A stretch of DNA of 64,000 nt from Corallium rubrum (GCA_964035015.1 OZ036007.1:13062141-13126140); one strand, 5' to 3'. Numbered from the stretch's first letter, positions 24,541 to 37,300 are shown. Numbers and translations are program-made. Notes: generated by a model not told the origin, from the letters alone.

Positions 24541-24865
24541 TAACTGTAAATCAGACTAAACTAAACTAAACTAAACTAAACTTAACTAAACTAAACTAAA
24601 CTAAACTAAACTAAACTAAACTAAACTAAACTAAACTAAACTAAACTAAACTAAACTAAACTAAACTAAACTAAACTAAACTAAACTAGTAAATTAAAAG
24701 CTAACTAAACTAAACTAAACTAAACTAAACTAAACTAAACTAAACTAAACCAAACTAAACTAAACTATAGTAAACTATAAACTAAACTAAATTTAAATAA
24801 AAGTAGTGTGCTACGTAGGCAGTATAATGGCAGTGTTGAAATACAAACCGAAATATAGTATATGG

Positions 24866-25000
24866 TTTGAGTACTGCCGAAATTATTGAACGTAGTTTCT
24901 AACACTTCAAGCGAAGGCCTTTCGTCAAAGAGAAACGTGACGAAGGGCCTCGCTCGAGACGTTAGAAATCTACGTTCAATAATTTCGGCAGTACTCGAAA
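24866..25000. ncRNA. Head-to-head hammerhead-like motifs in satellite island 1
   Basis: Two diverged copies of the Penelope-type terminal tract face each other: minus strand with TTGACGAAAGGCCTTCGC, plus strand with GTGACGAAGGGCCTCGCTC. Outer arms begin GAGTACTGCCGAAATTATTG and end with its near complement. Core positions are altered, so activity is doubtful. Confidence 0.5.
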
Positions 25001-25815
25001 CTTACTATAAGTTTCTATTTATAAAATAAACAAAACTAAAATTAGTCTAGTAAACCACAAACCAATCTAAACCAAACTAAACTAAACTAAAGTAGTAAAC
25101 TATAACCAAACTAAACTAAACTAGTAAACTATAAACCAAACCAAACTAAACTAAACTAAACTAAACTAGTAAACTATAAACCAAACTAAACTAAACTAAA
25201 CTAAACTAAACTAAACTAAACTAAATTAAACTAAAGTAGTAAACTATAAACCAAACCAAACTAAACTAAACTAAACTAGTAAACTATAAACCAAACTAAA
25301 CTACACTAAACTAAACTAAACTAAACTAAACTAAACTAAACTAAACTAAACTAAACTAAACTAAACTAAACTAAAGTAGTAAACTATAAACCAAACCAAA
25401 CTAAACTAAACTAAACTAAACTAGTAAACTATAAACCAAACTAAACTAAACTAAACTAGTAAACTATAAACCAAACTAAACTAAACTAAACTAAATTAAA
25501 CTAAAGTAGTAAACTATAAACCAAACCAAACTAAACTAAACTAAACTAGTAAACTATAAACCAAACTAAACTACACTAAACTAAACTAAACTAAACTAAA
25601 CTAAACTAAACTAAACTAAACTAAACTAAACTAGTAAATTAAAAGCTAACTAAACTAAACTAAACTAAACTAAACTAAACTAAACTAAACTAAACTAAAC
25701 CAAACTAAACTAAACTATAGTAAACTATAAACTAAACTAAATTTAAATAAAAGTAGTGTGCTACGTAGGCAGTATAATGGCAGTGTTGAAATACAAACCG
25801 AAATATAGTATATGG

Positions 25816-25950
25816 TTTGAGTACTGCCGAAATTATTGAACGTAGTTTCTAACACTTCAAGCGAAGGCCTTTCGTCAAAGAGAAACGTGACGAAGGGCCT
25901 CGCTCGAGACGTTAGAAATCTACGTTCAATAATTTCGGCAGTACTCGAAA
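25816..25950. ncRNA. Head-to-head hammerhead-like motifs in satellite island 2
   Basis: Copy of 24866-25000 generated by the 950-bp duplication; apparently identical in the bases compared. Confidence 0.5.
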
Positions 25951-27484
25951 CTTACTATAAGTTTCTATTTATAAAATAAACAAAACTAAAATTAGTCTAG
26001 TAAACCACAAACCAATCTAAACCAAACTAAACTAAACTAAACTAAAGTAGTAAACTATAACCAAACTAAACTAAACTAGTAAACTATAAACCAAACCAAA
26101 CTAAACTAAACTAAACTAGTAAACTATAAACCAAACTAAACTAAACTAAACTAAACTAAACTAAATTAAACTAAAGTAGTAAACTATAAACCAAACCAAA
26201 CTAAACTAAACTAAACTAGTAAACTATAAACCAAACTAAACTACACTAAACTAAACTAAACTAAACTAAACTAAACTAAACTAAACTAAACTAAACTAAA
26301 CTAAACTAAACTAAACTAAACTAAACTAAAGTAGTAAACTATAAACCAAACCAAACTAAACTAAACTAAACTAAACTAGTAAACTATAAACCAAACTAAA
26401 CTAAACTAAACTAGTAAACTATAAACCAAACTAAACTAAACTAAACTAAATTAAACTAAAGTAGTAAACTATAAACCAAACCAAACTAAACTAAACTAAA
26501 CTAGTAAACTATAAACCAAACTAAACTACACTAAACTAAACTAAACTAAACTAAACTAAACTAAACTAAAGTAGTAAACTATAAACCAAACCAAACTAAA
26601 CTAAACTAAACTAAACTAAACTAAACTAAACTAAACTAAACTAAACTAAACTAAACTAGTAAACTATAAACCAAACTAAACTACACTAAACTAAGCTAAA
26701 CTAAACTAAACTAAACTAAACTAAACTAAACTAAACTAAACTAAACTAAACTAAACTAAACTAAACTAAACTAAACTAAACTAAACTAAACTAAACTAAA
26801 CCAAACCAAACTAAACTAAACTAGTAAACTATAAACCAAACTAAACTAAACTAAACTAAACTAAAGTAGTAAACTATAAACCAAACTAAACCAAACTATA
26901 AACTAGTAAACTATAAACCAAACTAAACTAAACTAAACTATAGTAAACTATAAACTAAACAAAACTAAACTAAACTAAAGTAGTAAACTATAAACCAAAC
27001 TAAACTAAACTAAACTAAACTAAACTAAACTAAACTAAACTAAACTAAACTAAACTAAACTAAACTAAACTAAATTGAACTAGTAAACTACAAACTAAAC
27101 CAAACTAAACTAAACTAAAGTAGTAAACTATAAACCAAACTAAACTAAACTAAAGTAGTAAACTATAAACCAAACTAAACTAAACTAAACTAAACTAAAC
27201 TAGTAAACTACAAACTAAACCAAACTAAACTAAACTAGTAAACTATAAACCAAACTATAAACTAAACTAAACTAGTAAACTACAAAACAAACTAAAATAG
27301 TAAACTATAAACCAAACTAAAGTAGTAAACTATAAACCAAACCAAACTAAACTAGTAAACAATAAACCAAACTAAAGTAAACTAAACTATAGTGAACTAT
27401 AAACCAAACTAAACTAAACTATAAACCAAACTGAACTAAACTAGTAAACTATAAACGAAACGAAACGGAACGAAACTCAACTCA

Positions 27485-28330
27485 CTATACTTTGAAATAT
27501 CACTGCACAAAGCGCACCTTCAATTAATGAATTATAATTATTCTGCTTTTACATTTGTGGTAAAACCAAGGGGTGCATGCATGGCATATAAATAATTAAT
27601 TCTCACTAAAAGACCGTTTACCCGGCTTAGCGTTTTTCCTCCTGCGATTTGGACTATGATTTAGGAATTTAGGTAGATTTTATGGCCGACCTAACTCCAG
27701 TTATATAAAAAGACTGAGCTTTAATTTGGGCTCATTCGAATTTGTCAAATCTTGGAGTTTGAATTATAGGTACTGCTATATATTGAGTGCGTCAGAAATT
27801 CGACTCTGTTTCAATAAAGTTTCAATAGAGTTAGCAGCGTTAACAAAAATTAGGTTTGTCCTCCCCTATTTATTTTCAATTCCTTTGGCCTACTGGCCTA
27901 GCACCTTTTGTTTTGATCGGACTGATTTCATTCGATAGCAGGCCTCCAACTGAATTAAATTCGACACGACAAAAGTACGACATTGGAAACGGGCCTTATA
28001 TAGTTGCCTCAGTTTCAGTGTTCATGCATTTGCTGTAATTTTGAGTCCAGTTTGTTTTTTCGACGATTTCAGTTTTCCTATTAATGAAACCGTGTGTAAA
28101 AATGTTAAAAGAAGTTTTAGGAATTTATACTGCATATATCGATTTATATTCCTATTCATTTAAACTGAATATGTGCATGTAAAAGACATGAAATTGAGCA
28201 ACTGATATATTCTACTATACTTACTCGCTTTTCGTATGACTTCAACGGAATCCAGCAAGGTTCTTTACTTGAACACTTCTATCTATAAGCTATATCTATA
28301 TGAAATGCCGTGAAGAATACATTAATTATA
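27485..28330. repeat. Segmental duplication unit A
   Basis: Begins TTTGAAATATCACTGCACAA. It includes a tract with GCGATTTGGACTATGATTTA, a plus-strand TATATAAAAAG motif, and a block that on the minus strand is PAN-like but degraded. Related units lie at 28384-28935, 30597-31133 and 31134-31735. Confidence 0.8.
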
Positions 28331-28383
28331 TATAAATTATGTTTTTGATTGAATTCTTCGTTGGCATAGGGATTTGATAATAT

Positions 28384-28935
28384 TTTGAAATATCACTGCA
28401 CAATGCGCGCCTTCAATTATTGAATTTTAATTATTCTGCTTTAACATTTGTGGTATAAAACCAAAGTGTGCATGCGCGTGGCATATAAAATTTTACTAAA
28501 TCCTCACTAAGAGACCGCGTTAAACTTAGCGTTTGATGCTGCGATTTGGACTACGATTTAGGGATATAAGTAGATTTTATGGCCGACTTAACTGCAATTG
28601 TATAAAAATAGCTTTAACCTCATTCGAAACTATTAACTGCACGAGATGTTTAACTCATTCCTGTCCGGGGGCTTCCCCAGAGGTGAATAAAATCGTCTGG
28701 CGTTAGCCAGAATAAAATACTAAAGACCAATTCGGACAAGAAAGAGTTAAAGAGATAGTTTATAACTCATTCCTGTCCGGGGGCTTCCCCAGAGGTGAAT
28801 AAAATCGTCTGGCGTTAGCCAGAATAAAATACTAAAGACCAATTCGGACAAGAAAGAGTTAATTACAGGTACTGCATGCGTGCGTCATGCAGAAATTCGA
28901 CTTTGTTTCAAAAGAGTTTCGAATATTTATTTTTA
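28384..28935. repeat. Segmental duplication unit B (truncated)
   Basis: Starts like unit A (TTTGAAATATCACTGCACAA) and is followed collinearly to the TATA-like motif. It is then interrupted by two small elements at 28650-28862 and stops soon after the GAATTACAG-like junction. Confidence 0.75.
28650..28862. mobile_element. Two tandem ~100-bp MITEs
   Basis: Copies at 28650-28750 and 28763-28862 are the same over their length. Each has terminal inverted repeats: TTAACTCATTCCTGTCCG at the left and, reverse-complemented, TTAACTCTTTCTTGTCCG at the right. The 12-bp spacer between them may include a target duplication. A partial copy with the CTGGCTAACGCCAGACG core lies at 33838-33876. Confidence 0.75.
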
Positions 28936-29039
28936 TTATTTTTTTTATTTAAACTTATTTTCCCACCATGGATATATAAAAAGAGAAAAATTTAACTATT
29001 TATAATGAGTGGATAAAAATATTGAAATCTACAAAAAAA

Positions 29040-29970
29040 CTAAAACTAAACTAAACTGTTGACAAATTCTTCTCTTATATAGTTATAATATTTGTTGGTT
29101 AAGTTTTTGAAAGACTCGATTTGAGACACTCGTCGTATTTATCAACAATTTCGTTTGGTAAAGTGTTCCAAGACACGGCTCCACGATATGAAAAGCTATG
29201 TTTTGAGAAGTTTGTTGTTGGTTTGTCTAAATATAGTTTTCGATCATTGCTTCTCAATCTATATGTGTCGTTGTATAGTAGCAAATAATTCTGATATGTA
29301 AGTTGGTGTCAAACAGCTCGTAGTGCCTTAAATGTCATCAACTGTTCTCGTTTTTGAAATGTGGTTTCAATTGGTTTCAAATGTCTTGGATGATCTAATT
29401 TCGTAGCTTGAACCCGTTATTACACGAACAGCTCTTTTTTGCAACTTTTGTAGTTGTTAGCTACCGTCATGCCATACAGTCGAGCAATAAGTGAAGGGTG
29501 GCAAGACAAGTGAATTATACATTGTTACTAAGGGGTCTTGTGTCAAAGTTTTTTGCTCTTCTTAAGAGAGCAAGGTTTTTCGATTTTTTTTTACATTGAG
29601 CATCATTGTGTTCTTGCCACTTTAACTTTTGTCTGGTACCCGTTTTATTGTTTGGTCGCCAATGACAATATAAGGATTGTTGGATATTAGGTTTAATCTT
29701 TGTCGAAATCCAATAATCATATATTCTGTTTTTTTCTTTATTCAAAGTTAGTTTGTTGGCTTAAGCCGCTTATGAACGTTGTCGAGGTTAACATTAATTG
29801 ATTTGTAGAATGGAGGAGGGTAGTTTCTGTTGAATGCCGAGTATGAAAGCCTGATTGTTGTGTCGAAATAATAGAAAATTATTTAGCTGCTCGTGAACAA
29901 TCTTTTCGAAGTTTTTGCTATACATCTGATATTACAGACATAGGTATGTAATTGTCGCAGTGAAGTCCCC
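29040..29970 (-). mobile_element. LINE fragment (non-LTR reverse transcriptase remnants)
   Basis: At the 5' side, near 29960-29800 minus, DNYIPMSVIS, KNFEKIVHEQL and, after shifts, a tract matching QSGFRxxHSTETALL can be read: these are reverse-transcriptase domain motifs. At 29284-29099 the frame reads YRLRSNDRKLYLDKP and SKHSFSYRGAVSWNTLPNE, the conserved tail of CR1/Jockey-like ORF2. The middle is shortened and several frame breaks are present. A dead copy. Confidence 0.7.
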
Positions 29971-30004
29971 CCCCCCCCCCCCAATATTATAAAGTGCAAT
30001 AGTT

Positions 30005-30170
30005 CATTCAATCACATGTCTGCATGAAGTTGGATACTCCAATAAAAGCCACGATATTAGATGAAAACTGGTATTCATCTAATTTTAAGATCTTAATTAT
30101 TTATGCACAATAAATAAGTGCTTGTGATATACGAATGGGTGCAGTGTTAACGTTCGTATTCGTTTATTGT
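30005..30170. repeat. Fragment of duplicated PAN-gene intron and exon edge
   Basis: Similar to 22795-22985. Both share the GTTGGATACTCC-type start, a tract with GATGAAAAC and GTATTCATCTAA, an AATAAATAAG-like end, and then a short match to the end of the PAN exon beyond its donor. This suggests a former tandem copy of the PAN-EGF gene. Confidence 0.5.
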
Positions 30171-30596
30171 CTTTAAGATAGGAGGAATTTTTGGTGAGAA
30201 TATCGAAGAAAAGTTTATGTAAATCAGCAGGATTTTTAAACATTCATTCAATCACTCCTTTTCTGTTTTCGTTTTAAGTAATAGATAAATCCCGAGAACG
30301 AGGGATTTATGCTATATAAAGACCCGAGGACGGCTTTATATCGCATAAATCCCGACGTTCGAGGGATTTATCTGACTTAATTTATTATTGAGGAGGTTTT
30401 CCAACAAGTTGGGGTTTTTTTCTACCTTGGACAAAGATTTTCCTAGTTTTTTCCTTCATTTCTTATCTAATTAATATTCAAGGGGCTTTATGCGATATAA
30501 AGCCCTCGAAAGAACAAAGAAAACCGACTCAATAAATAAGAGACCGTTTATATACCTTACGTTAGACTCCTACGTTCTCTGTTTCGGCAGTATATC

Positions 30597-31133
30597 TAAC
30601 CTTACTATATTTCGATTATATACCTTAGCGTTTGATGCTGCGATTTGGACTAAGATTTAGGGATTTAGGTAGATTTAATGGCCAACTTAACTGCAATTGT
30701 ATAAAAAAAGCTTTAACCTCATTCGAAACTATTAACTGCATGTGATGTTGAATTACAGGTACTGCATGTGTGCGTCAGAAATTCGACTTTTGTTAATTTC
30801 AAGAGTTTCGAATAGAGTTAACGGCGTCGACAAACACTTCGATTTGTCCTACCCTGTCAATTCCCATTCCCTTGTTATGATCGGACAGATTACGTTCGTT
30901 AGCAGTTGCATCCAATTGAACTAAATTCGACACAACAAAAGTACGACATTGGAAACGGGCCTTAGTTGCGTCAGCTATGTCGTTGATTTTAGTGTTCATG
31001 CATTTACTGCAATTTTGAACCCAGTTTGTTTTTTCGATGATTTTATAAGCAATTTCAGAAACTCCAAGATATAAACTGCTTTTATGCATGCACTTACAAT
31101 AATTTTCCATTAATAATGAAACCGTGTGTATTG
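30597..31133. repeat. Segmental duplication unit C
   Basis: Shares with unit A the tract TTAGCGTTTGATGCTGCGAT, the TATA-like motif and the PAN-like block. Followed immediately by unit D at a GAATTACAGGTACTGCATG junction that occurs twice, at about 30752 and 31134. Confidence 0.8.
30799..31100 (-). pseudogene. PAN/apple-like exon, unit C
   Basis: The minus-strand frame reads IAYKIIEKTNWVQNCSKCMN, then DATKARFQCRTFVVSNLVQL, then DATANERNLSDHN. The CxxC, FxCRTF and xLSDHN pattern is that of PAN/apple domains. Compared with unit D, the later Cys is replaced (ANER versus ANEC) and a 2-nt difference near the end ends the frame early. Probably a decaying duplicate exon. Confidence 0.5.
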
Positions 31134-31735
31134 AATTACAGGTACTGCATGCGTGCGTCAGAAATTCGACTTTTGTTAATTTCAAAAGAGTTTCGAATAG
31201 AGTTAACGGCGTCGACGAACACTTCGATTTGTCCTACCCTGTCAATTCTCATTCCATTGTTATGATCGGACAGATTACATTCGTTAGCAGTTGCATCCAA
31301 TTGAATTAAATTCGACACGACAAATGTACGACATTGGAAACGGGCCTTGGTTGCGTCATCTATGTCGTTGATTTCAGTGTTCATGCATTTACTGCAATTT
31401 TGAGCCCAGTTTGTTTTTTCGACGATTTTATAAGCAATTTCAGAAACTCCAAGATATAAATTGCTGCATGCACTTACAATAATTTGCCATCAATAATGAA
31501 ACCGTGTGTATTGACGTTAATAAAAGAAGTTTTGGGAATTTATACAGTGCATATATACATATATATCGATTTATATTCCTATTCATTTAAACTATACAAA
31601 AGATATGGAGCAATTGATATCAAATATATTCTACTATACTTAGGCGCTTTTCGCATTACTTCAACGGAATCCAGCAAGGTGCTTTACTTGAATACTTCTA
31701 TATATTAAGCTTGTATATATCTCAAACTCATTAAT
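31134..31735. repeat. Segmental duplication unit D
   Basis: Nearly collinear with unit C over the PAN-like block, then with unit A from the AATGAAACCGTGTGT tract to the end. Confidence 0.8.
31136..31475 (-). CDS. PAN/apple-like exon, unit D (best preserved)
   Basis: The minus-strand frame reads VSEIAYKIVEKTNWAQNCSK, CMNTEINDIDDATKARFQCR, TFVVSNLIQLDATANECNLS, then DHNNG and RVGQIEVFVDAVNSIRNSFE. Four cysteines fit a PAN/apple fold (CxxC, QCRTF, ECNLSDH). It has no visible signal peptide or partner exon of its own, so it may be an exon of an unrecognised gene or a gene relic. PAN assignment is by motif only. Confidence 0.45.
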
Positions 31736-31746
31736 ATTTCATGAGA

Positions 31747-32193
31747 TAATTAGCCAATTACAATACCAAAACAAATTCATTCAATCACCTGATTGAAGTT
31801 GGATACTCCAGTATTATTGTCAAGGATAATCGATAAGCAACGTTTATCCTTATAAAATACCTATAAACATTAAAAAGCTTCTGAAATCAGAAAGGTTATG
31901 TTTACTACGACTGCTTCAGCCAATGAACTACGTTTTATCCCGATTCAGATTGTATGCGCGCAGTCGAAACTCCGATTTCGTCTATTATAGATGAAAACCG
32001 GTGTTCATCTATAATTCTTAAGATCTTAATGATCTATGAAAAATAAACAAGTTGCTGTATGAATAAAATTTTACACACACTCATGAATAAAATCTCATGC
32101 ATGAGGGTCTGTTTTAATTGAATTTTTCAATTTAAATCGTTTATCGTGTTTCATCAGGGGAATCCAAACACTCGAAAACAATAAAAAGTTTTC
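31747..32193. repeat. Direct duplication, copy 1 (~447 bp)
   Basis: Almost the same as 32885-33328 and in the same orientation, from TTAGCCAATTACAATACC to AACAATAAAAAGTTTTC. The few differences noted imply a recent event. The inner portion derives from the intron-like repeat seen at 22790-22935. Confidence 0.9.
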
Positions 32194-32199
32194 AAACCA

Positions 32200-32884
32200 A
32201 CTGTCAATTACAATTTGACGCAATTCACAATAGATACCGACTTGTTAATGCTCAATGTCCGTCAGCTGTTACGTCATTTCCAAATATTGTACATTATTGG
32301 ACGGTTGTGAAGTCATTTCTGTCAAATACTGTAAATTATAGAAGGCTGATGACGCCACTACCTCAAAGCGCGTGAAAATTACAAAATAGCAAAATGGCTT
32401 GCAGTAGACCTGCCGCTGTTGACGAAGACAACTCTTTTTACAGCCACGCTTTGCTTGTATGTTAGTTAGTATACAACTGTTTTGAATGTATAATAAAACA
32501 ATTAACAAAGAATAGGCGTTCTCTGACCAAAACGATTTTTATTGCATTATGTATTACCCTGGCCGCGTCTCCTAATTAATCTTCCAATAAAACAATTATT
32601 GGATTCGGCTTACGCGCAGGGGCGCACATTCGAAACTTTTTGGGGGTGGTGCTTTTCGTTCTCTGGGACCGACTTTTTTATCAGTAGTGTCGAAGCTAGG
32701 CACGCACCTTCCCAGATCAGGATCTATCTAGAGGGGTTTGGGGGCATGCCCCTCAAGAAAATTTTGAAATTTAGATGCCCAATTTGGAAGCAATACATTT
32801 CTCCAGTTAATCTTCACACATGCTTTGAAGATCTATAAATATTCTTCAGTTCCGTACCAAACAAGCTTTTGTTTATAGGATGCC
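32200..32884. other. Spacer between direct duplications
   Basis: No gene recognised. At 32690-32800 it holds an inverted piece of the GCAGGAAATGGC repeat family (GGGTTTGGGGGCATGCCCCT). Confidence 0.4.
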
Positions 32885-33328
32885 GATTAGCCAATTACAA
32901 TACCAAAACAAATTCATTCAATCACCTGATTGAAGTTGGATACTCCAGTATTAATGTCAAGGATAATCGATAAGCAACGTTTATCCTTATAAAATACCTA
33001 TAAACATTAAAAAGCTTCTGAAATCAGAAATGTTATGTTTACTACGACTGCTTCAGCCAATGAACTACGTTTTATCCCGATTCAGATTGTATGCGCAGTC
33101 GAAACTCCGATTTCGTCTATTATAGATGAAAACCGGTGTTCATCTATAATTCTTAAGATCTTAATTATCTATGAAAAATAAACAAGTTGCTGTATGAATA
33201 AAATTTTACACACACTCATGAATAAAATCCCATGCATGAGGGTCTGTTTTAATTGAATTTTTCAATTTAAATCGTTTATCGTGTTTCATCAGGGGAATCC
33301 AAACACTCGAAAACAATAAAAAGTTTTC
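32885..33328. repeat. Direct duplication, copy 2 (~444 bp)
   Basis: Partner of 31747-32193. The copy continues into a hairpin: 33279-33358 folds with TTTCATCAGGGGAATCC pairing to GGATCCCCTGATGAAA. Confidence 0.9.
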
Positions 33329-33941
33329 TCGTGTTTGGATCCCCTGATGAAACACTCAAACTCGTTGTTGATATATTACATAAAATATATAATTATAGGC
33401 TGTAAATGCTTTGAGAAATTAATTATACAACATATACATCTTTCATACCGTTTGGAAGGAATGATAAAACGCATTTAATTTGTTATAGGTTTTCGGCAGA
33501 CACAGTCGAACATGTCTAAGCGACCGCCTCTTGCATGTAAGCGACCGCCGAAATCAGGGTGTTGGCTCGTGAATATACATGTATGGCACAAATGAGAGGC
33601 CTTCTTGTTCTACTAGTGAACCTGCACAATCCAACGAGAACGAACGAATAACCTTATTAACTGAACGACTCAGTCGTCCAGACTCGCATGGACTCCCTTT
33701 CCTATTGGTTGAGACGACAAATTATTATGATATTCGTCAGTACTGAGGCGCGGGTGATAATAACTTGTCGTTCCAACCGGCTGGCTGAATCAGTCTTTGG
33801 GGACAGATTGCTGAATCAGTCGTCTGGGACTGATTCAGACTTTAGTATTTTACTCTGGCTAACGCCAGACGATTTGAAATACTTGTGAAGGTGGTCAAGG
33901 GGAGAGCTACCAATCGGTTAACGACAATTTGGAATTGACAT

Positions 33942-34285
33942 TGTAGAGTTCACGATCATTTTAGTTATGGCTACCGCTTTGTAGGGACAGCGGGCGCAGA
34001 CATAAACGTGGCCTAGTTTTAGTTTCGTTTTCCAGACATGGAGTTTATGTTCATGTATTTTGATGTTAGCTATGGCACAATAACTTGTAAGTATTGTTTA
34101 AATTTGTAATGTATATGTCGTATTTCTTTAAGTAATGTCATGTAAGTAACAATTGTGTAATATTTGTGTTTTTAGTGAATCGTTCGTTTATTAAACTGGA
34201 TGAATACGAGTTGTTGTGTTGAGTTGAGATTATTGCGTGCAGACGAGATCGTTAAATATAGTTTACTCGAAGTCTGGAAGCTACA
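33942..34285 (+). repeat. 5' LTR of BEL/Pao element
   Basis: 344 bp, TGTAGAG...GCTACA. Preceded by the target duplication GACAT; followed by a short leader and the polyprotein start at 34354. Confidence 0.95.
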
Positions 34286-34353
34286 TCATTCAAAGTTATT
34301 AGTTTACAACTTTTGCTTATGAAAGAAATGGAGATCTGGTCTGCTGATACCGT

Positions 34354-37300
34354 ATGATGACGGTAAAAAGGAGTAATAAAATGAAGCGTAGTTCTTCAAA
34401 GAAAGATAAACATTCTATAAAGTCAACACACGTCGAAGACATAGATGAAGAGGAAATGTCTACCGAACTTACTGAAGAACTTACCGTGTCTCAAAGTGAT
34501 AAGAATGGTGGAGAAGAAGATATCCGGCCACCATTAACGAGCAAGGTAAATACGAAAGTGGGTTTCGAAAGTGTAGAACCTCAAGGGTGTACTAGTCGTA
34601 GACCGAGCAGTGAGGAAGTCGAGACAGCAGACAAAATTATTCAAGTAGAACGTGAAAGAACCAAAGACTTGGAAGAGCTGCAGAGACGACAGAACTATGT
34701 GGAGGGATTGATGGCAAACTCTAGAGTACAGTTAGCTGACGTGAATGCAGGTCTCTCAAGGTATGAAGAAGTTTTTCGTAAGTTTGTAATTAGTCATGAA
34801 AACTGTTTACAATGTGAACATAGTGAGGAGAAAAGAATGTCAATGACAGACAGTTACACTAAGCAACGAGATATCAAATTGCAACTAGACAACACTGTGC
34901 ATGAATGGAGGGTTAACAAAGAAAGGAAAGAGAGACCTCCATCTGAGTCTGGTTTTAGTTTGAAATCTGTGAAGAGTAATAGAAGTCATGCTTCCAGTAG
35001 AAGCAGTGTGAAAGAAAGAAAAAGAGTTATTGAAGAAGTGAGATTAAAGATGCATGCTCTAAAGGAAAGACAGGAGTTAGAGCGTCAATTAGAACAAGCT
35101 GAGAAGGACAAGACAGAGATAAGTAGAAGAATTGAGTTACTGAATGTTGAAACTGAAGTGAAACAAGCAGAAATTGGCCTTATGATTGAACAGAGTGATG
35201 AAGAAGAGAGAGATGGCATGAATGGATATTTGAGAGAATATCACAAGCAAAGTGGTGTGCACACAAGTGACCCCCGAGCACAACCACATGACAAGACCCA
35301 TACTGTGCCCATCCCAGACTTGCGGTATGTAGTAGATACTGAAGTAACTGCACCATTTAATCCTGTACAGTCCCAGTTACTATCACCATCCACTCAAAGA
35401 CCTTTGGGCCAGCAAGGGAACCATGTTACACCCAACACGTTTAAGCCATCCAATAGCCCAAAAACTACCCATCTAGATGCTGACACAGCAGAATTTCACC
35501 CAAATACAAGTGCCTCGCCTGAGCAGCCAGTACCCCAAACATTTAATTCACCATCTCAATCACAATCAGATGTTTGGATGACAATAGCCCAAGCAATAAA
35601 AGAAGGTCCTTCTCTACCAAAAGTAGAATTGATGAAATTTAGTGGTGATCCCTTAGAATATGCTGAGTTTGTCACTAATTTTAGAGACAACATTGAAAAT
35701 CAAGTAGCAGATGAATCGCAGAGGCTTACTCGCTTGCTCGCGCAGTGTGAAGGGAAAGCTAGAGACGCGATCAAGAGCTGTGTGAATCTCGAAGTGGGCC
35801 AGAGATATTTGGAAGCAAAGAGAACACTTCTTGATAACTTTGGCCAGCCCCACATGATTGTAGAAGCCCATATGAAGAGATTAAGAGAAATACAAGTTCG
35901 CAATTTTGACGCAACCAGTCTCATGGAATTCGCAAGGCGCTTAGAAGATGCAGGTAGAGTTTTAAGAAGCATGGGTTGTAATTATTCGAGTCGTTTGGAT
36001 AGCGAGGATGTCATAGTCATGCTAATGAGAAAACTTCCAGAGGAAAGCTTGAGAAGAAAGTGGGCTGATAGAGCTGGAGACCTTATCAAGAGGAAAGGTC
36101 AAGCTGAATTCAAGGATTTCGTGGAATTTGTTCGGAAAATTGCTGAACGTATAAACAATCGATACGGAAGAGAGCTTAAGTCCCGATCGTATAGTGATTT
36201 CTCAAGCAGACAGAAATTTGACTACCGTAATCAGCAAAGGGTTACGACAGGAGCAACGCAAAGTCGGTACCAACAGACTTCAGATGCGTTCAAGGCAGCA
36301 CCATATAAGTGTCCACAGTGTTCTGGACCCCACGGAGTTTGGAGATGTCATGTATTCAAAAGTTCCTCGCTGAAAGATCGCCTAAAAACTGTCAAGCAGC
36401 ACAAACTATGTAGAAGATGTCTCGAAGAAGGACATATCGCAAAGTGGTGTAAAAGAGGATTTATTTGCAGGATATCAGGGTGTGGTAAAGACCATCATTA
36501 TCTGATTCATTGTTCCACGGAAGAAAGTAAAGAAGATTGCACTCGAGAACGCAAGAATGATGCATCAGGAGATACCATGCAACAAAATGTCACAGAACCA
36601 CACAGTGGCGTGAGATCCACAACGAGCAATCCATCTGTTTCGGCGACGTTGGTTGGTGCTCATGCGACAGGGAATTCTAACGAATCAGTCAGTGTAGGAG
36701 TAGTGAGAGCTAGTCGACCGCGAGTTTGCTTCAAGGTGGTCCCGGTTAAGGTGAGCAGTAACAACAAAGAACTTGTGACGTATGCATTCTTGGACAGCGG
36801 ATCCGATGCAACTCTTTGCTTAGGAAGCTTGGTCAAGGAATTGGATGTGCAAGATGTGAAGCCAATCAACTTTACAATGACCACAGCCATTAGTGAGGAA
36901 CAAAGATCCGGTTATGAAGTTCAGTTGAACGTGGAATCGTTGTCAGGAAGCGCGAAGTTTCGACTTGAGAACGTTTTAACAACGGATAGCCTACCTGTCA
37001 CCTCAAGACATATGGCTACTAACGAAGAAATACAGAAGTGGCCTCACTTAGACGACATCCATCTTCCAGAGACCGGAGATAAGAAAGTCACTATATTGAT
37101 AGGCAGTGATCGACCAGACATAATCGACAACTATGCGGACAGAAGAGAAGGGGAAAAGGGTCAGCCATCCGCTGTAAAGACTCCCTTTGGATGGACAGTC
37201 TACGGTCCTGTAGAGGAATCAGAAGAAGATCACGTACTCGTCAACTTCACTCGTACAGAGCAAGAAATTCTAAATCAGCAGTTGGAACGCATGTATACCG

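Larger units (their letters stand above)
24557..27470. repeat. Pentamer satellite (CTAAA)n with higher-order structure
   Basis: About 2.9 kb of CTAAA pentamers with regular interruptions reading AGTAGTAAACTATAAACCAAAC. A 950-bp block is duplicated (about 24690-25640 and 25640-26590), and the inserted non-satellite islands at 24795-25020 and 25745-25970 are virtually the same, showing expansion by large-unit duplication. The G/C strand asymmetry is complete (almost no G on the plus strand). Confidence 0.95.

Noticed and set aside
30742-31309. Plus-strand open frames in duplication units C and D following GAATTACAG
   Set aside because: The minus-strand frames have the PAN-like cysteine pattern; the plus frames are short and shared only because of the duplication.
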